Shown one piece after another: positions 16,908 to 29,650 of a stretch of 64,000 nucleotides of DNA (positions are counted from its first letter, which is position 1; the number at the start of each line of letters is the position of its first letter). The stretch covers positions 310,001 through 374,000 of the forward strand of contig CAVVIH010000006.1 of assembly GCA_963748295.1 (NCBI GenBank). The letters are read 5' to 3'. Source of the stretch: CAVVIH01 sp963748295. Its GTDB lineage: Bacteria > Acidobacteriota > Vicinamibacteria > Vicinamibacterales > 2-12-FULL-66-21. The position numbers and the translations under genes were made by a program. The notes beneath the pieces were generated by a model. That model was not told the origin of the DNA. It worked only from the letters and a program-made list of their open reading frames with translations, and made no database searches.

Positions 16908-17870
16908 ATGCAGGTGCACGATCTGCTCGAGAAGATCGCCGGACGATCGATCCTGATCGTCGGTGACGTGATGCTGGACCACTTCGTGGTCGGCCGCGTC
17001 GACCGCATCTCGCCCGAAGCGCCGGTGCCGGTGGTCCAGTACGAACGCGACGAATACCGCCTCGGCGGCGCGGCGAACGTCGCCAGCAACATCGTCGCGA
17101 TGGGCGGCCGCGTGCAGACGATCGGAGTGGTCGGCCAGGACGACGACGGAAAGCGGCTGGCGTCCGAGATGGGCCGGACCGGCATCGGAACCAGCGGCAT
17201 CGTGATCGATCCGGCGCGATGCACGACGCGCAAGCTCAGGGTCGTCACGACGCGGAAGCAGCAGGTCGCGCGGATCGATTACGAGAACGACGGCGAAGTG
17301 AGCGGACCGATCGAAGCGGGAATCTGCAGGAAGGTCGAGGAACTGGCTGCGTCAGCGGACGCGATCCTCGTGTCGGATTATCTCAAGGGCGCGATCTCAC
17401 GGACCGTAGCGCAGACGGCGTCAACGGTGGCGCGGCGCCGCGGCATTCCGCTGCTCGTCGATCCCAAGGTGCCGCACATCGACTACTACGCCGGCGCGAC
17501 GGTCGTCACGCCCAACCACCACGAGGCGGAATCAGTCACGCACATGCGGATCCGGTCGGCCGACGATGCGCGGGAGGCGGCCAGGCGGTTCAAGGAGCGG
17601 GTCGGCTGCGAGTGCGTGCTGATCACCCGCGGCGAGCACGGCATGTGGCTGCTCGCGCGCGAGGGCGAAACCAACCTGCCCGCCGAAGCGCGCGAGGTCG
17701 CGGACGTCACCGGCGCCGGCGATACCGTCATCAGCGCGCTCGCGCTGGGGCTCGCCGCCGGCGCCACGCTCGTGGACGCCGCGACCCTCGCCAATCGCGC
17801 GGCGGGCATCGTCGTCGGCAAGTTCGGGCCGGCAACGGTGACGGCCGCAGAGTTGCGGCAGCATCCCTGA
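16908..17870 (+). CDS. rfaE1: D-glycero-beta-D-manno-heptose-7-phosphate kinase
   Basis: 320 residues from the ATG at 16908, one base after the ligase stop; an ATG at 16884 would overlap. A PfkB-type kinase: GDVMLDHFVVGRVDRISPEAPVPV and YRLGGAANVASNI at the N-terminus, and the anion-hole signature DVTGAGDTVISALALG near residue 265. It corresponds to the kinase half of HldE; the nucleotidyltransferase half is absent and must be encoded elsewhere. It acts after GmhA in ADP-heptose synthesis. Confidence 0.93.
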   Translation: MQVHDLLEKIAGRSILIVGDVMLDHFVVGRVDRISPEAPVPVVQYERDEYRLGGAANVASNIVAMGGRVQTIGVVGQDDDGKRLASEMGRTGIGTSGIVIDPARCTTRKLRVVTTRKQQVARIDYENDGEVSGPIEAGICRKVEELAASADAILVSDYLKGAISRTVAQTASTVARRRGIPLLVDPKVPHIDYYAGATVVTPNHHEAESVTHMRIRSADDAREAARRFKERVGCECVLITRGEHGMWLLAREGETNLPAEAREVADVTGAGDTVISALALGLAAGATLVDAATLANRAAGIVVGKFGPATVTAAELRQHP

Positions 17871-17879
17871 ACGGGCCCC

Positions 17880-18102
17880 CGGCAACCACGAGGATCACGA
17901 AGAGACGAAGAACACGAAGGTGGCCTGTGGCGCCGCGCTACGCGCGGCTCGAATCGAATCAGACGCGCGAATACAAGTGACTTGATACGCCGGTATCACT
18001 TGTATTCACGCGTCTGATTCGATTCGACCGGCCGGCCCAAGGCCGGCGGGCCACAGGCCACTATGTCTTCGTGAGCTTCGTGTCTTCGTGATCCTCGTGC
18101 TT
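17880..18102. repeat. Long composite inverted repeat (hairpin element, copy 2)
   Basis: Lies between convergent genes. The outer arms (17886-17919 and 18063-18098) are CACGAAG/GACGAAG words in inverted orientation. The inner arms (17919-17980 and 17996-18062) start GTGGCCTGTGGC and end GAATACAAGTGA. Here the left arm carries the GCCGCGC-TAC-GCGCGGC mini-hairpin and the right arm the GGCC-rich one, the opposite of copy 1. The centre (17981-17995) is itself partly palindromic. It may act as a bidirectional terminator. Confidence 0.88.
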
Positions 18103-19771
18103 ACCGTCGGTCCGTGCCGCAGCGATTCGTAATCACCAGCAAATCCGGCAGCGGGTCGCGCGCGAGCATGTTTCGCAGCTTCACGTCGAACGTCGGGTGC
18201 CGGCTGACCACGCAGGTGGGTGCGGCGGTGATCCGCTTGATACCCTCGTAGTCCTCCGTCGAGAGCACCACGTAGGCGGTCTTTGGCGATTCGATGAACG
18301 CGCGGATGGGAGCCGGATCGTAGGCCATCTCCACGTGCCGCTCGAGGTAGTAGACGAGGCTCGGCAGCGCGACGTTGTAGGTGGCGACGATGTCCTCCTG
18401 CTGCAGGCGCGGCTGAAGGACGCGCGCTACAGCGGGCACGGGCTTGTAGGCCTCGAAGCTCGGTAGGACCCGGAGCACGAACACCCAGTTCATCGCAATC
18501 AGCGCGGCGATCAGCGCGAGCAGGCCGTTCGCGACCGTCGAGCGGAGCAACAGCAGCACGGCGGCGATGCCGCCGCCGATGCCGATGACGGCCATCAGCA
18601 TGGTGCCTCGGACCGCGTACACCGCGCCGGCTCCCGCAAACAGATAGAGAAGGCCGCCGGCCAGCACGAGCAGCACTACGGCAACCACGATCGTCGTCCG
18701 CCGGACGGCGGTGAGGTGCTCCGAACGCTCGAGTGCGCGCGCGATCGCGATGCCGCCCAGCGCCGCGACGGCTGGCACAATCGGAAAGATGTAGAGATCC
18801 TGTTTGGCCGCCGAGATCGTGAAGAAGCCGACGATGGTCAGGATCCAGAGCCACAGCAGCGTGCGCGTGCGGAAAGCCGGATCGGTCGGTGCAGGTCCGA
18901 CACTCCGGCGGTCAGCGAACCAGGCCAGCGCCGCAGCGGCCAGAAACGCCGACACCGGAAACGCGTCGCTGAACACGACCGGCACATAGAACAACGGCCC
19001 TCTCGTCGCGTTGACGCCGAGCCCGTCGGTGTAGCGCGCCAGGTTCTCGCCGAGGAAGAACGCGGTGATGTAGGTCCAGCCATCGCGCTGGTAAAGCGCG
19101 ACGTACCACGGCAGGACGATCGCGAGAACGATCAGCACGCCGGCGGGGATCATCATCGCCAGCGTTCGGCGCAACTCGCCGTGGACGACGAGATAGAGGG
19201 CGAACACGAGGCCTGGGAGCAGCGCGAACGCCGGACCCTTGGTCAGCACGCCGAGGCCTACCGACACGTACATCAGGGTCAGAAACAGCCGGCGGCGATC
19301 CGGATAGCGCTCGGACAGCGCGAAGAACAGCAGCGTGAGCGCCATGAACATCGACGCGTAGACGTCGATGAAGATCCGGCGCGCGAACATCATCAGCCGC
19401 GGAGAAACGGCCAGCCCGAGCGCAGCCCACAGCGGCGCGGTCGCGGCCGTCGAGCCGGCGCGGGCGAGGAAGAACGCGACCGCAATCAGCACGATCCCGC
19501 CAATCGCGATCGGCAGGCGCTGGACGCCGACCGAAACCCCGAACAGCTTGTAGAACCCGGCGACGACCCAGTAGCTGAGGACCGGCTTGTTGAGGCGCGG
19601 CTCGTAGTTGAAGCTCGGGCTGACGTAGTCGCCGAGCTCGATCATCTCGCGCGGCGTCTCGACGTAGAACGCCTCGTTCGCGTCCCAGATCGAGGAGCCG
19701 CCGAGATCGACGAAGTACAGCAGGCCCGCTGCGAACAGCAGGACGAGAACAGAAACCCTGGTACTAATCAC
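18101..19771 (-). CDS. ArnT/PMT-type membrane glycosyltransferase (GT39/83 family)
   Basis: 556 residues with about 11-12 helices. The first loop has the family acidic motif SSIWDANEAFYVETPREM, followed by YEPRLNKPVLSYWV, both near the catalytic site of PMT/ArnT enzymes, which use lipid-linked sugar donors on the periplasmic side. The soluble tail (about 450-556) is Rossmann-like. Likely to decorate lipid A or another envelope acceptor; the sugar is unknown. It converges on the heptose kinase across the hairpin element. Confidence 0.85.
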   Translation of the reverse strand: MISTRVSVLVLLFAAGLLYFVDLGGSSIWDANEAFYVETPREMIELGDYVSPSFNYEPRLNKPVLSYWVVAGFYKLFGVSVGVQRLPIAIGGIVLIAVAFFLARAGSTAATAPLWAALGLAVSPRLMMFARRIFIDVYASMFMALTLLFFALSERYPDRRRLFLTLMYVSVGLGVLTKGPAFALLPGLVFALYLVVHGELRRTLAMMIPAGVLIVLAIVLPWYVALYQRDGWTYITAFFLGENLARYTDGLGVNATRGPLFYVPVVFSDAFPVSAFLAAAALAWFADRRSVGPAPTDPAFRTRTLLWLWILTIVGFFTISAAKQDLYIFPIVPAVAALGGIAIARALERSEHLTAVRRTTIVVAVVLLVLAGGLLYLFAGAGAVYAVRGTMLMAVIGIGGGIAAVLLLLRSTVANGLLALIAALIAMNWVFVLRVLPSFEAYKPVPAVARVLQPRLQQEDIVATYNVALPSLVYYLERHVEMAYDPAPIRAFIESPKTAYVVLSTEDYEGIKRITAAPTCVVSRHPTFDVKLRNMLARDPLPDLLVITNRCGTDRR

Positions 19772-19791
19772 TAATCACTAATCGCTAATCA

Positions 19792-19798
<7 letters not shown>
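19770..19798. repeat. 7-mer tract CTAATCA
   Basis: Four consecutive ACTAATC / GCTAATC 7-mers fill the gap between purH and the ArnT-like gene. A near-identical word (CTAATCG) occurs 16.6 kb away at 36446-36473. Confidence 0.7.
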
Positions 19799-21363
<1,565 letters not shown>

Positions 21364-21377
21364 ATTGTGACGTTTTC

Positions 21378-21406
21378 TTGACATTCTGGTAACTGGCCGA
21401 TAGTAT
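21378..21406 (+). promoter_or_regulatory. Sigma-70-type promoter of the cold-shock gene
   Basis: TTGACA at 21378-21383 and TAGTAT at 21401-21406 are separated by exactly 17 bases. Transcription would start near 21413, giving a leader of about 138 bases before the csp ATG, as is common for cold-shock genes. It lies in the divergent gap with purH. Confidence 0.7.
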
Positions 21407-21441
21407 GGCAGCGGCGCTGGCGGGCCAGTGCCGGAAGCCGA

Positions 21442-21466
21442 GGCCGCGCACTCGCGGTCTTTTTTT
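21442..21466 (+). terminator. Terminator-like hairpin in the csp leader (possible attenuator)
   Basis: GGCCGCG-CACT-CGCGGTC forms a 7-bp stem (one G-U pair) followed directly by seven Ts. It lies about 30 bases after the predicted transcription start and 85 before the csp ATG. That position suggests premature termination or a short RNA. A second small hairpin (GTCGTCC-AAAA-GGACGAT, about 21476-21493) follows. Confidence 0.6.
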
Positions 21467-21550
21467 GTGTCTGGGGTCGTCCAAAAGGACGATACGGACT
21501 GGGATCAAGCGGCGTCATGCGCCGCGCCATTGCAAGGCAGGAAAAGTACG

Positions 21551-21757
21551 ATGCGTATCACAGGCAAGGTCAAGTGGTTCAACAACGCAAAGGGTTACGG
21601 TTTCATCGAGCGTGATGGAGGCAGTGATGTCTTCGTGCACTTCTCGGCGGTCCAGGGCAACGGGTTCCGGACGCTCGAGGAGGGCCAGGCGGTCGAGTTC
21701 GAGATTGTTGACGGTCCGAAAGGCCCGCAGGCCGGCAACGTCACCAAACCAAGCTAG
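21551..21757 (+). CDS. Cold-shock protein (CspA family)
   Basis: 68 residues, full family length. RNP1 is KGYGFIERD and RNP2 is DVFVHFSAV, on the single OB fold opened by GKVKWFNNAKGYGF. It binds single-stranded RNA/DNA as a chaperone. The start is the ATG at 21551 with AGGAAAAG upstream. The structured 138-base leader suggests post-transcriptional or attenuation control. A strong hairpin follows the stop. Confidence 0.96.
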   Translation: MRITGKVKWFNNAKGYGFIERDGGSDVFVHFSAVQGNGFRTLEEGQAVEFEIVDGPKGPQAGNVTKPS

Positions 21758-21771
21758 GCTGATCCCATTCA

Positions 21772-21799
21772 CCGGAGCGCTTCGGCGCTCCGGTTGATT
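21772..21799 (+). terminator. Terminator after csp
   Basis: CCGGAGCGC-TTCG-GCGCTCCGG, a perfect 9-bp stem with a stable UUCG loop, followed by TTGATTT. It sits 15 bases after the csp stop and 20 bases before the end of the convergent neighbour, so it may serve both. Confidence 0.75.
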
Positions 21800-21815
21800 T
21801 CCTCTCCGGACGCTT

Positions 21816-22397
21816 CTAGGTTTCCCCGCCCTTCACACCCTTCACGGTAAACGCGACTTTCCCGTCTTTCACGGCCACGCGAAACGCCACTTCCGAGCTG
21901 CCGGCGTCGCGAAGCTTCGTCACCTGGTTCTTCACGAGCGCGGCGAACTTGTGGAAGGGTACGACATCCTCGCCGCTGTTCCGGCGCGCATCCATCAGCG
22001 AGTCGTAGAGCGAGTGGAGCTTGTCCATTTCGTGGACAGGATCCTTGAAGGCGGTCGTGTGTACAACTTTCCCGTCGCCCTCCTTCTTCCGCGCGGCTTT
22101 TGGCTGAGGCTGGCCGAACGGTCCGGGCCGCCCTTCTTCGCGCGCGCGCAGGCCGCGATCCCACAGATCGACCAGCGCCTGGAACCGCGACTGCAGCATC
22201 TCGAACTTGAAGCGGTCGCCTGTACTCTGAATGTATCCACGGTCGTACCGCTTGAGCATCGCCTCGACACGGCCGCGGGTTTCCCATGGCGGGCGCGGCA
22301 GCCGTCCGGCGAAGAACATGTTGTATTCCCCCTCGAGGCGCTTGAGGTCGGCGGCGAGCGCCTGAAGATCCTTCTGGACGTCGGTGAGCTCGGCCAT
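21816..22397 (-). CDS. Conserved protein, MXAN_5187 C-terminal-domain-like
   Basis: 193 residues. Predicted coiled-coil start (MAELTDVQKDLQALAADLKRL), then EYNMFFAGRLPRPPWETRGRV and YIQSTGDRFKFEMLQSRFQAL, a motif pattern I associate with proteins carrying the MXAN_5187 C-terminal domain. After a Lys/Pro linker (about 98-110), a second helical part has FHKFAALVKNQVTKL and a short C-terminal beta stretch. Soluble, no enzyme motif, function unknown. It begins 9 bases after the next upstream gene and is probably co-transcribed with it. Confidence 0.6.
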   Translation of the reverse strand: MAELTDVQKDLQALAADLKRLEGEYNMFFAGRLPRPPWETRGRVEAMLKRYDRGYIQSTGDRFKFEMLQSRFQALVDLWDRGLRAREEGRPGPFGQPQPKAARKKEGDGKVVHTTAFKDPVHEMDKLHSLYDSLMDARRNSGEDVVPFHKFAALVKNQVTKLRDAGSSEVAFRVAVKDGKVAFTVKGVKGGET

Positions 22398-22406
22398 CGT
22401 CCCGCC

Positions 22407-22859
22407 TCAGGAAATCAGGAACCAGAGCAGCGGCAGCCACAGCTCCCGCGCGTACGGCACGGGGCGATCGTCGATCAGGACTTCGGACGCGTCGAGGCGG
22501 CCGACGACTTCGAACAGGTCGCGCAGCTTCGCCGCCTGCTGCGGGTAGAACCGCGCGCGGTGCCGCACATCCGTGCCGCGCCGGAGCTCGAGGTATTCGT
22601 CGGACGCGCGGGCCATCTCCAGCGCCTTCGCGAACCCCGGGCCGTCGAAGACGGGGAACTCGATCGACACGGAGAACGGCCGCTTCGGCGTGCCGAACAG
22701 CACTTCCGACAGCTCGGGATCGAGACGCGCGAGCTCCTCTTCCGAGGGCTGCTCCGACAGGTTCAAGTAAGGCCAGAAACGCTCGACCGGACGGTATTCA
22801 GGCGCCTCGACGGAGGGCGGCGCGTTGTCGTCCGGGACGCGTGGCTCGACTTGGCTCAT
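22407..22859 (-). CDS. Conserved protein of unknown function
   Basis: 150 residues from the ATG at 22859; an upstream ATG at 22913 would add 18 repeat-derived residues. Acidic, Pro-rich start, then RPVERFWPYLNLSEQPSEEELARLDPEL, SVSIEFPVFDG and YLELRRGTDVRHRARFYPQQAAKL, ending in a hydrophobic LWLPLLWFLIS. No family is recognised with certainty. The C-terminal hydrophobic stretch could be a membrane anchor. It pairs with the MXAN_5187-like gene. Confidence 0.65.
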   Translation of the reverse strand: MSQVEPRVPDDNAPPSVEAPEYRPVERFWPYLNLSEQPSEEELARLDPELSEVLFGTPKRPFSVSIEFPVFDGPGFAKALEMARASDEYLELRRGTDVRHRARFYPQQAAKLRDLFEVVGRLDASEVLIDDRPVPYARELWLPLLWFLIS

Positions 22860-22881
22860 GTGTGGGCGGAGTCTGATGGTA

Positions 22882-22968
22882 TCGTTTCGACGTGCTACGT
22901 GCAACGTGCGCACGTGCGACGTGCTCGCTTGTCACGTGCGACGTGCTCATGTGCTTACGCTCTAGGTA
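22882..22968. repeat. Degenerate ACGTGCG 7-mer tract
   Basis: GTGCTACGTGCAACGTGCGCACGTGCGACGTGC-type words fill the divergent gap before selA. Because ACGTGC and GCACGT are reverse complements, the tract is partly self-complementary. The same word family occurs at 62185-62240, 39 kb away. Confidence 0.75.
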
Positions 22969-22975
22969 GCTGACC

Positions 22976-24344
22976 GTGTCATACCGCCTTATACCGTCCA
23001 TTGAACAGCTTCGGCAGCGCGCGGAAGTGCGCGAGCTCGAGGAGCTGTTCGGGCGCGACAGCGTCGTCGACGCGCTGCGGCTGGAAGCGGCGGCGATGCG
23101 CGAGCGGCTGTCGGCGGGCGAAACGCCTCCGGACATCGGCAGCGACATCGTGCGGGCGCTGCCCGGGCGGCTGCGCCGTACGCTGCACTCGCTCGAAGGC
23201 GTCATCAACGCGACCGGCGTAATCGTGCACACGAATCTCGGGCGCGCGCCGCTGTCCCGTTTCGCGGCGGAACGCGTCGCTGCGCTCGGCACCGGCTATA
23301 CCAACCTCGAATACGACCTGGTCCGCGGCGAGCGCGGGCGGCGCGACGTGCATGCCGAGCGCCTGATCTGCCGGCTGACCGGAGCGGAGGCGGCGGTTGT
23401 CGTCAACAACAACGCCGCGGCGACGCTGCTCACACTGGCCGCGCTGGCGTCGGGCCGCGAGGTCCTCATCTCGCGGGGAGAGCTCGTCGAGATCGGGGGC
23501 GGCTTTCGCGTGCCGGACGTCATGGCGCAGTCGGGCGCGATCCTGCGCGAGGTCGGCACGACCAATCGCACGCGCGCGGCGGATTACGCCGCCGCGCTCT
23601 CCGAACGGACCGCGATGATTCTCCGCGTGCATCCGTCGAACTTCCGCATCGAAGGGTTCACCGAACGCCCCGAGCTGCACGAACTGACCGCGCTCGGCCG
23701 GCGCTTCAGCGTCCCGGTCGCCGAGGATCTCGGCAGCGGCTACCTGGGGGTTCCCGCCGACGTCGACGCGCTTCGCGACGAGCCGATCGTGCGCACCTCG
23801 CTCGACGCGGGCGCGGACGTCGTCATGTTCAGCGGCGACAAGCTGCTGGGCGGACCGCAGGCCGGGATCATCGCCGGCAAGGAGGCGGCGCTGACGCCGG
23901 TCCGCCGCCATCCGCTGATGCGCGCGCTGCGCGTGGACAAGATGACGTATGCGGCGCTCGAAGGCACGCTCGAGGCGTACGCCTCGGGACGGGCGGTCGC
24001 CGACGTCCCTGTCGCGAGGATGATTTCGATGACGGCCGACGAGATCGACCGCCGCGCGCGCGCCGTCGCCGGCGCGCTTCCACGAGCGCTGCGGGTTGCG
24101 ATCGTCGACGGCTACTCGACCATCGGCGGCGGCAGCGCGCCCGGTTCGACGCTGCGCGACCAGGCTGATCGCCGTCACCGATCCGGACACGAGCAGCGAT
24201 GCGCTCGCCGCCTCACTGCGCGCGCAGAGCCCGCCTGTCATCGCGCGCATCGAGAACGATCGTGTCGTGCTGGATTTGCGGACGGTTGCGCCTGAAGACG
24301 ATCAGCGCCTCGCAACCGCGATAGGAGCCGCTTGCGCGAAGTGA
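22976..24344 (+). CDS. selA: L-seryl-tRNA(Sec) selenium transferase (frame break near 3' end)
   Basis: Converts Ser-tRNA(Sec) to Sec-tRNA(Sec) with PLP. Seen: the N-terminal EGVINATGVIVHTNLGRAPLS motif, NNAAATLLTLAAL, and the PLP lysine in MFSGDKLLGGPQAGII, then RVDKMTYAALEGTLEAY. The opening frame drifts into nonsense after GGGSAPGSTL. The expected ending (RLIAVTDPD, then PPVIARIENDRVVLDLRTV) continues in the next frame to 24344. One extra base near 24152 explains it, giving about 455 residues. No selB, selC or selenoprotein is seen in the window. Confidence 0.93.
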
Positions 24345-24358
24345 GCTGACCTCGTTAC

Positions 24359-24385
24359 GGGGCTTCCGGCTGAAGCCGGAAGCCA
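24359..24385. terminator. Bidirectional hairpin between selA and nuoN
   Basis: GGCTTCCGGC-TGAA-GCCGGAAGCC forms a perfect 10-bp stem between the convergent ends of selA and the nuo operon. Not followed by a T-run. The sequence resembles a widespread GC-rich extragenic palindrome. Confidence 0.55.
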
Positions 24386-24402
24386 CAAGATAGAGTGCAG
24401 TT

Positions 24403-25828
24403 TTAGAAAATCGTCCCGATCGAATCGAGCGCCAGGTCGAGGACCTGCGTCGGCAGCACGCCGAGATACAGCACCGCAACGGTCGCGAGCACGAGTCCGA
24501 CCATGGCCGTCGCCGGCACGCGCGGACGGGCAATCTCGGCCCCGTCCGACATGTACATCATGACGACGATGCGCAGGTAGAAGAACACCGAGACGACGCT
24601 CGTCAGCACGCCGATGATTGCGAGCCAGTAGTGCCCCCGCTCGACCGCGGCGCTGAAGATGTACCACTTGCCGATGAAACCCGCCGTCGGCGGGAAGCCG
24701 CCGAGCGACAGCAGGAACAGCGTCATCAGCGCGGCAAGCCCGGGCCGGCTCTTCCACAGGCCGGCGAAATCGCGCAGCTCGTCGTGCGGCTTCTGCGGCG
24801 TGCCGAGCAGCGCGACGATGCCGAGCGCGCCCATGTTGGTGACCGCATAGGTCAGCAGGTAGAACAGCACGGCCGCCTTGCCGGTGTTGGTGGTCGAGAT
24901 GATGCCGAGCATCAGGTAGCCGGCATGGCCGATGCTCGAATACGCCAGCATGCGTTTGACGTTGGTCTGGACCACGCCGACGACCGTCCCGACGATCATC
25001 GTCGCCGCCGCAATCACCACGAGCACGGGAATCCACTGATCCTTCAGCGGCTCGAGCGGCGAGAGGAACACGCGCACGAACGCGGCGAAGGCCGCGGCCT
25101 TCACGCCCGTCGACATGAACGCGGTGACGATCGTCGGCGCGCCCTCGTAGGCATCGGGCGTCCACATGTGGAACGGCACCGCGGACACCTTGAAAGCGAA
25201 CCCGACGGCCAGCAGCCCGAGCGCGAGCAGCGTCAGCGTGCCCGGCGCCGCGGCGCCCTGCTCCGACAGCGCGCTCGCCAGGGCGTCGAGGCGGGTGGAT
25301 TTGGCAATGAAGAACGCGAACGCGACGCCGTAGAGGAAGAACGCGCTCGAGAACGACCCGAGCAGGAAGTATTTGAACGCCGCCTCGGCTCCCGCGGCGC
25401 TGGAGCGGCGGATGCCGGTCAGCACGTACACCGACAGCGACAGCACTTCGAGCGCGAGGAAGATGACGAGCAGGTCGGTCGCGGCGGCCATCAGCATCAT
25501 GCCGCTGATCGCGAACAGCGTCAGCGCGTAATACTCGCCCGGGGGAATGTGCTCCCGCTCCACCACTTCATCCGAAAACAGCATCGTCAGAACGCCGATG
25601 ATGCAGAGCACGAGGTTGACGAAGAGCGCGAAGTTGTCGGCGCGCACGACGCCGAAGCTCTTTGCGTCGGTGTCCCAGAGAAAGACCGACGCCACCGCCG
25701 CGCCGACGAGCCCGATCAGCCCGAGCCCGGCGATCGGCATGCGCTCGCCGGGCTGACGGAAGGCCTCAGCCAGCATGGCGGCCACCGCCGAGAGCACGAC
25801 GATCAGGATCGGGATGATGGCGGCGTAA

Positions 25829-25836
<8 letters not shown>
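24403..25836 (-). CDS. nuoN: NADH-quinone oxidoreductase subunit N
   Basis: 477 residues, about 14 membrane helices. One of three antiporter-like proton-pumping subunits of complex I. Conserved features: LLVIFLALEVLSLSVYVLTG (Glu in TM5), AFKVSAVPFHMWTPDAYEGAP (Lys in TM7) and VQTNVKRMLAYSSIGHAGY (Lys in TM8 region). Last gene of the nuo operon; its ATG at 25836 overlaps the end of nuoM by 8 bases. A hairpin follows. Confidence 0.97.
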
Positions 25837-27519
<1,683 letters not shown>

Positions 27520-27520
<1 letters not shown>

Positions 27521-29636
27521 CACCGGAGCGTCCACAGATACCAGCCCACGATCGCCACGACCCCGGCGAACAGCGCGGCGGCGTAAGTCCTGATCGACCC
27601 GGTCTGAAGGCGCCGCAGCGTGCTGCTGGTGCCGCGCACGGCGGAGCCGACGCCGTTCACGGTTCCGTCTATCAATCCCGCGTCCACTCCCCGCCACAGC
27701 GCCGTCGTCGACAACTGTTTGAGCGGCTGGACGATCACCGCGTCGTAGAGCTCATCCACGTAGTATTTGTTCAGAAGCAAGCGATACGGTCCGCTCGCGC
27801 TGCGTGCGATCGACGCCGGAATGTCCGGCCGGCGCAGCCAGAAGAAGATCGCGATGCCGATGCCGGCGAGCGCGATTCCGACCGAGACGCCCATCAGCGT
27901 CCGTTCGAGACCGACATCCTCGGTGTGCGCTTCCGCCTGTGCGGCCTGCCTGCCCGCCGTAGCCTCGGCGGAGGCGGGAGCTTCGGGAACGGGAGTCTGC
28001 AGAGACACGAGCGCCGCCGACCCGGCGTGTTCAGAAGTCGCTGCGGCTGCGGTAGTCGTGTGCCCCTCGCCGGCGACCGAGAAGCTGGGATGCAGATAGC
28101 GCTCGATCCAGTTGCTGCCGCCGAGCGCATGCGGCACGCCAATGTATCCGGCGAACACGGATCCGATCGCCAGGACGACCAGCGGCATCGCCATCGAGAA
28201 CGGCGCGTCGTGCGGCGCGTGACCGTGGGCACCGTGCCCGTGTCCGTGCGCGGCCGACTCCTCTTCTTCCGGATGCGCCGCGGCGCGAGCGGTCCGCCGC
28301 TCGCCGTGGAACGTCAGGAACACGAGCCGGAACATGTAGATGGCGGTCAGCAGCGACGTGACCGCGCCGATCACCCACAGCACGAGCGATGGGTGATTGT
28401 GGTTCGCCTCGGTGCCGACGAAAGTCCGGTAGAGGATCTCGTCCTTGCTGAAGAAGCCGGAGAGCAGCGGGAAGCCCGCGATCGCCAGCGCGCCTATCAG
28501 GAAGGTCCAGTAGGTGACGGGCAGGTACTTCTTGAGGCCGCCCATGTTGCGGATGTCCTGCTCGCCGGCGAGCGCGTGAATCACCGCGCCGGAGCCGAGG
28601 AAGAGCAGTGCCTTGAAGAACGCGTGCGTATAAAGGTGGAAGATCCCGGCCGCGAACGCGCCGACGCCCATTGCCAGGAACATCAGCCCGAGCTGCGAGA
28701 CGGTGGAGTACGCGAGCACCCGCTTGATGTCGTTCTGGACGAGACCGATCGTCCCGGCCATCAGCGCCGTCGCCGCGCCGATGCCGGCGACCACCGCCAG
28801 CGTGTTCGGCGCGTGGGCGAAGAGCTCGGCGTTCCGTCCGATCATGTAAACACCGGCGGTGACCATCGTCGCCGCGTGAATCAGCGCCGACACCGGCGTC
28901 GGACCTTCCATCGCGTCCGGCAGCCAGACATACAGCGGAATCTGCGCGGACTTGCCGGTGGCGCCGACGAACAGCAGCAGCGTGGCGACCGTGATGACGC
29001 CGCCGGTCGCCTCCACCGGCCACGTCGATACCGCCTTGGCGAGCTCGACGAAATCGAAGGTGCCCCACGTCGTGTAGATCAGGAGCATGCCGATGATGAA
29101 CCCGAAGTCGCCGATGCGGTTCACCACGAACGCCTTCTTGCCGGCATCCGCCGCCGACGGTTTCTTGAACCAGAAACCGATCAGCAGATACGAGCAGAGG
29201 CCGACGCCCTCCCAGCCCACGAACATGACCGGGAGATTCGCGCCGAGGACGAGCACGAGCATGAAGGCGGCGAACAGGTTCAGGTACGAGAAGTACCGCG
29301 CGTATCGCTGTCCGGCTCGTCGTGCATGTAGCCGGTCGAGTAGATGTGGATCAGCGATCCGATCCCGGTCACCACGAGAATCATCAGCGACGACAGCTGA
29401 TCCAGCCGCAGCGCGAACGGAACCTGCAGGCTGCCGGACGGAATCCACGTGTAGACGCTCTGCTCGATCGCGTGGCCGCCGGAAAAGATCGGCCAGCCCG
29501 CGGCGAGAGACACCGCAAACGACAGCAGCATCGCCAGACACGCGACCGCGCCCGACACGGACTTCGGCAGCCGGCGCCCGATGAAGGCGTTGACGACGAA
29601 GCCGAGAAACGGCAGCAGGGGAATCAGTAGAAGCAT
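27520..29636 (-). CDS. nuoL: NADH-quinone oxidoreductase subunit L (one-base frame break)
   Basis: About 705 residues once the frame is joined. The start segment LLLIPLLPFLGFVVNAFIG reads to YMHDEPDSD and stops; the rest (YARYFSYLNLFAAFM onward) is in the next frame. A single missing base near 29312-29315 restores HDEP-GQRYARYF, as in the family. Motifs: GWEGVGLCSYLLIGFWF (TM5 Glu), KSAQIPLYVWLPDAMEGPTPVSALIHAATMV (TM7 region) and VQNDIKRVLAYSTVSQLG. It includes the long lateral-helix C-terminus. An in-frame repeat at 27945-27985 adds an Ala/Glu/Pro-rich linker. Confidence 0.95.
27945..27986. repeat. Palindromic repeat unit read in frame within nuoL
   Basis: CTGCCCGCCGTAGCCTCGGC followed by GGAGGCGGGAG encodes PASAEATAGRQ. 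It matches the unit in nuoM (encoding SAKATEGRP) at most positions. Both lie in non-membrane parts, where an insertion is tolerated. Confidence 0.65.
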
Positions 29637-29650
29637 GATCTAACGCGCCA

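Noticed and set aside
22976..24344. In-frame UGA/selenocysteine readthrough in selA or the nuo genes to explain the breaks
   Set aside because: The breaks change reading frame rather than cross a UGA in frame, and no SECIS-like requirement is met.
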